Source: Conus ventricosus (lineage: Eukaryota; Mollusca; Gastropoda; Neogastropoda; Conidae). From it: DNA of 64,000 nt. The position numbers were made by a program, and so were the translations under genes. The notes under the pieces are model-generated. The model saw only the letters and a list, made by a program, of their open reading frames with translations, searched no databases and had not been told where the DNA came from. Shown here piece after piece: positions 63,797-64,000 of the stretch; the first letter of the stretch is position 1; the number at the start of each line of letters is the position of its first letter. The stretch spans positions 79,785,985 through 79,849,984 of the forward strand of contig CM031607.1 of assembly GCA_018398815.1 (NCBI GenBank). The letters are read 5' to 3'.

Positions 63797-64000
63797 TAAG
63801 ACAACGCTTCTAAGTCTTGCTGCTCTTCTTTCAAGTATCTTTTTAGTCTTTGGATTATATTCTTTCTTTAAATCATACCCTAAGTTGGCGTCAATCACCT
63901 CAACGAGGTTTTCTTTATCTCTTTTTATATGGCTCATCCTATTTCATCACCCATTTTTGGCTAAATTGTTTGTTAATTCGCCTCTAATGTTCTTAAAGCA
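63783..64000 (+). CDS. Hydrophobic protein, open at the window edge, unrecognised
   Basis: ATG at 63783 overlaps the preceding stop; the frame stays open for 72 codons to the end of the window. It contains two predicted membrane segments (LLSLAALLSSIFLVFGLYSF; LSLFIWLILF) with a TRFSL motif also found in the preceding ORF (VTRFSLNVF versus STRFSLSLF), hinting at related proteins. Incomplete; function unknown. Confidence 0.35.
   Translation, partial: MISVSKTTLLSLAALLSSIFLVFGLYSFFKSYPKLASITSTRFSLSLFIWLILFHHPFLAKLFVNSPLMFLK

Overview
The window is nuclear DNA from a mollusc, most likely a gastropod. It has long intron-rich loci on the minus strand, abundant (AC)n, (GA)n and poly-G/C microsatellites, decayed non-LTR retrotransposons and small DNA transposons. 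The best-recognised gene is an LDLa/LRR/7TM receptor of the type first described as GRL101 in Lymnaea. I saw no bacterial operons, CRISPR arrays, rRNA or convincing tRNA.

Layout. (1) 0.13-17.5 kb: one minus-strand gene in three recognised coding exons (17400-17508, 4955-10290, 131-1261). Splice phases fit exactly, and the gene runs off the left edge. It encodes a very long, acidic, disordered nuclear-type protein rich in TQ-D motifs and SUMO-interaction-like motifs. Its last visible residues resemble the segment before a senataxin/Sen1-type helicase, but that identity is tentative. Its introns hold a 54-bp minisatellite interrupted by a TIR element with a 6-bp target duplication (2716-3687), and a TTAA-flanked piggyBac-like element (11001-11674). 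(2) 17.5-30.2 kb: intergenic, with two decayed LINE fragments (22.6-23.06 and 27.8-29.4 kb, both minus). (3) 30.27-37.82 kb: the GRL101-like receptor gene on the minus strand. It has a terminal exon with LDLa repeats, LRRs and seven TMs, and an upstream exon with a WNCSVP-type module plus the first half of a C-type lectin domain. LINE pieces and a degenerate minisatellite lie between them. (4) 39-43.6 kb: an RTE-type endonuclease fragment, a Harbinger-like element with about 60-bp inverted repeats and a MADF-domain ORF, and an 85-nt hairpin. (5) 46,772-62,909: a second, very noisy copy of 30,779-46,771. Differences are mostly single-base indels spread evenly over coding and non-coding DNA. This looks like unpolished read sequence (a false or unpolished tandem duplication), not an old paralogue. 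(6) 62.9-64.0 kb: unrelated sequence with short, tightly packed or overlapping ORFs for small hydrophobic proteins, which I do not recognise.

The two genes share no obvious pathway: one looks like a nuclear DNA/RNA-metabolism factor, the other a cell-surface receptor. Several single-base frame breaks in otherwise intact exons (near 960, 31,857 and 37,667) suggest residual assembly errors also outside the duplicated copy; at the last two, the noisy copy itself carries the extra base.
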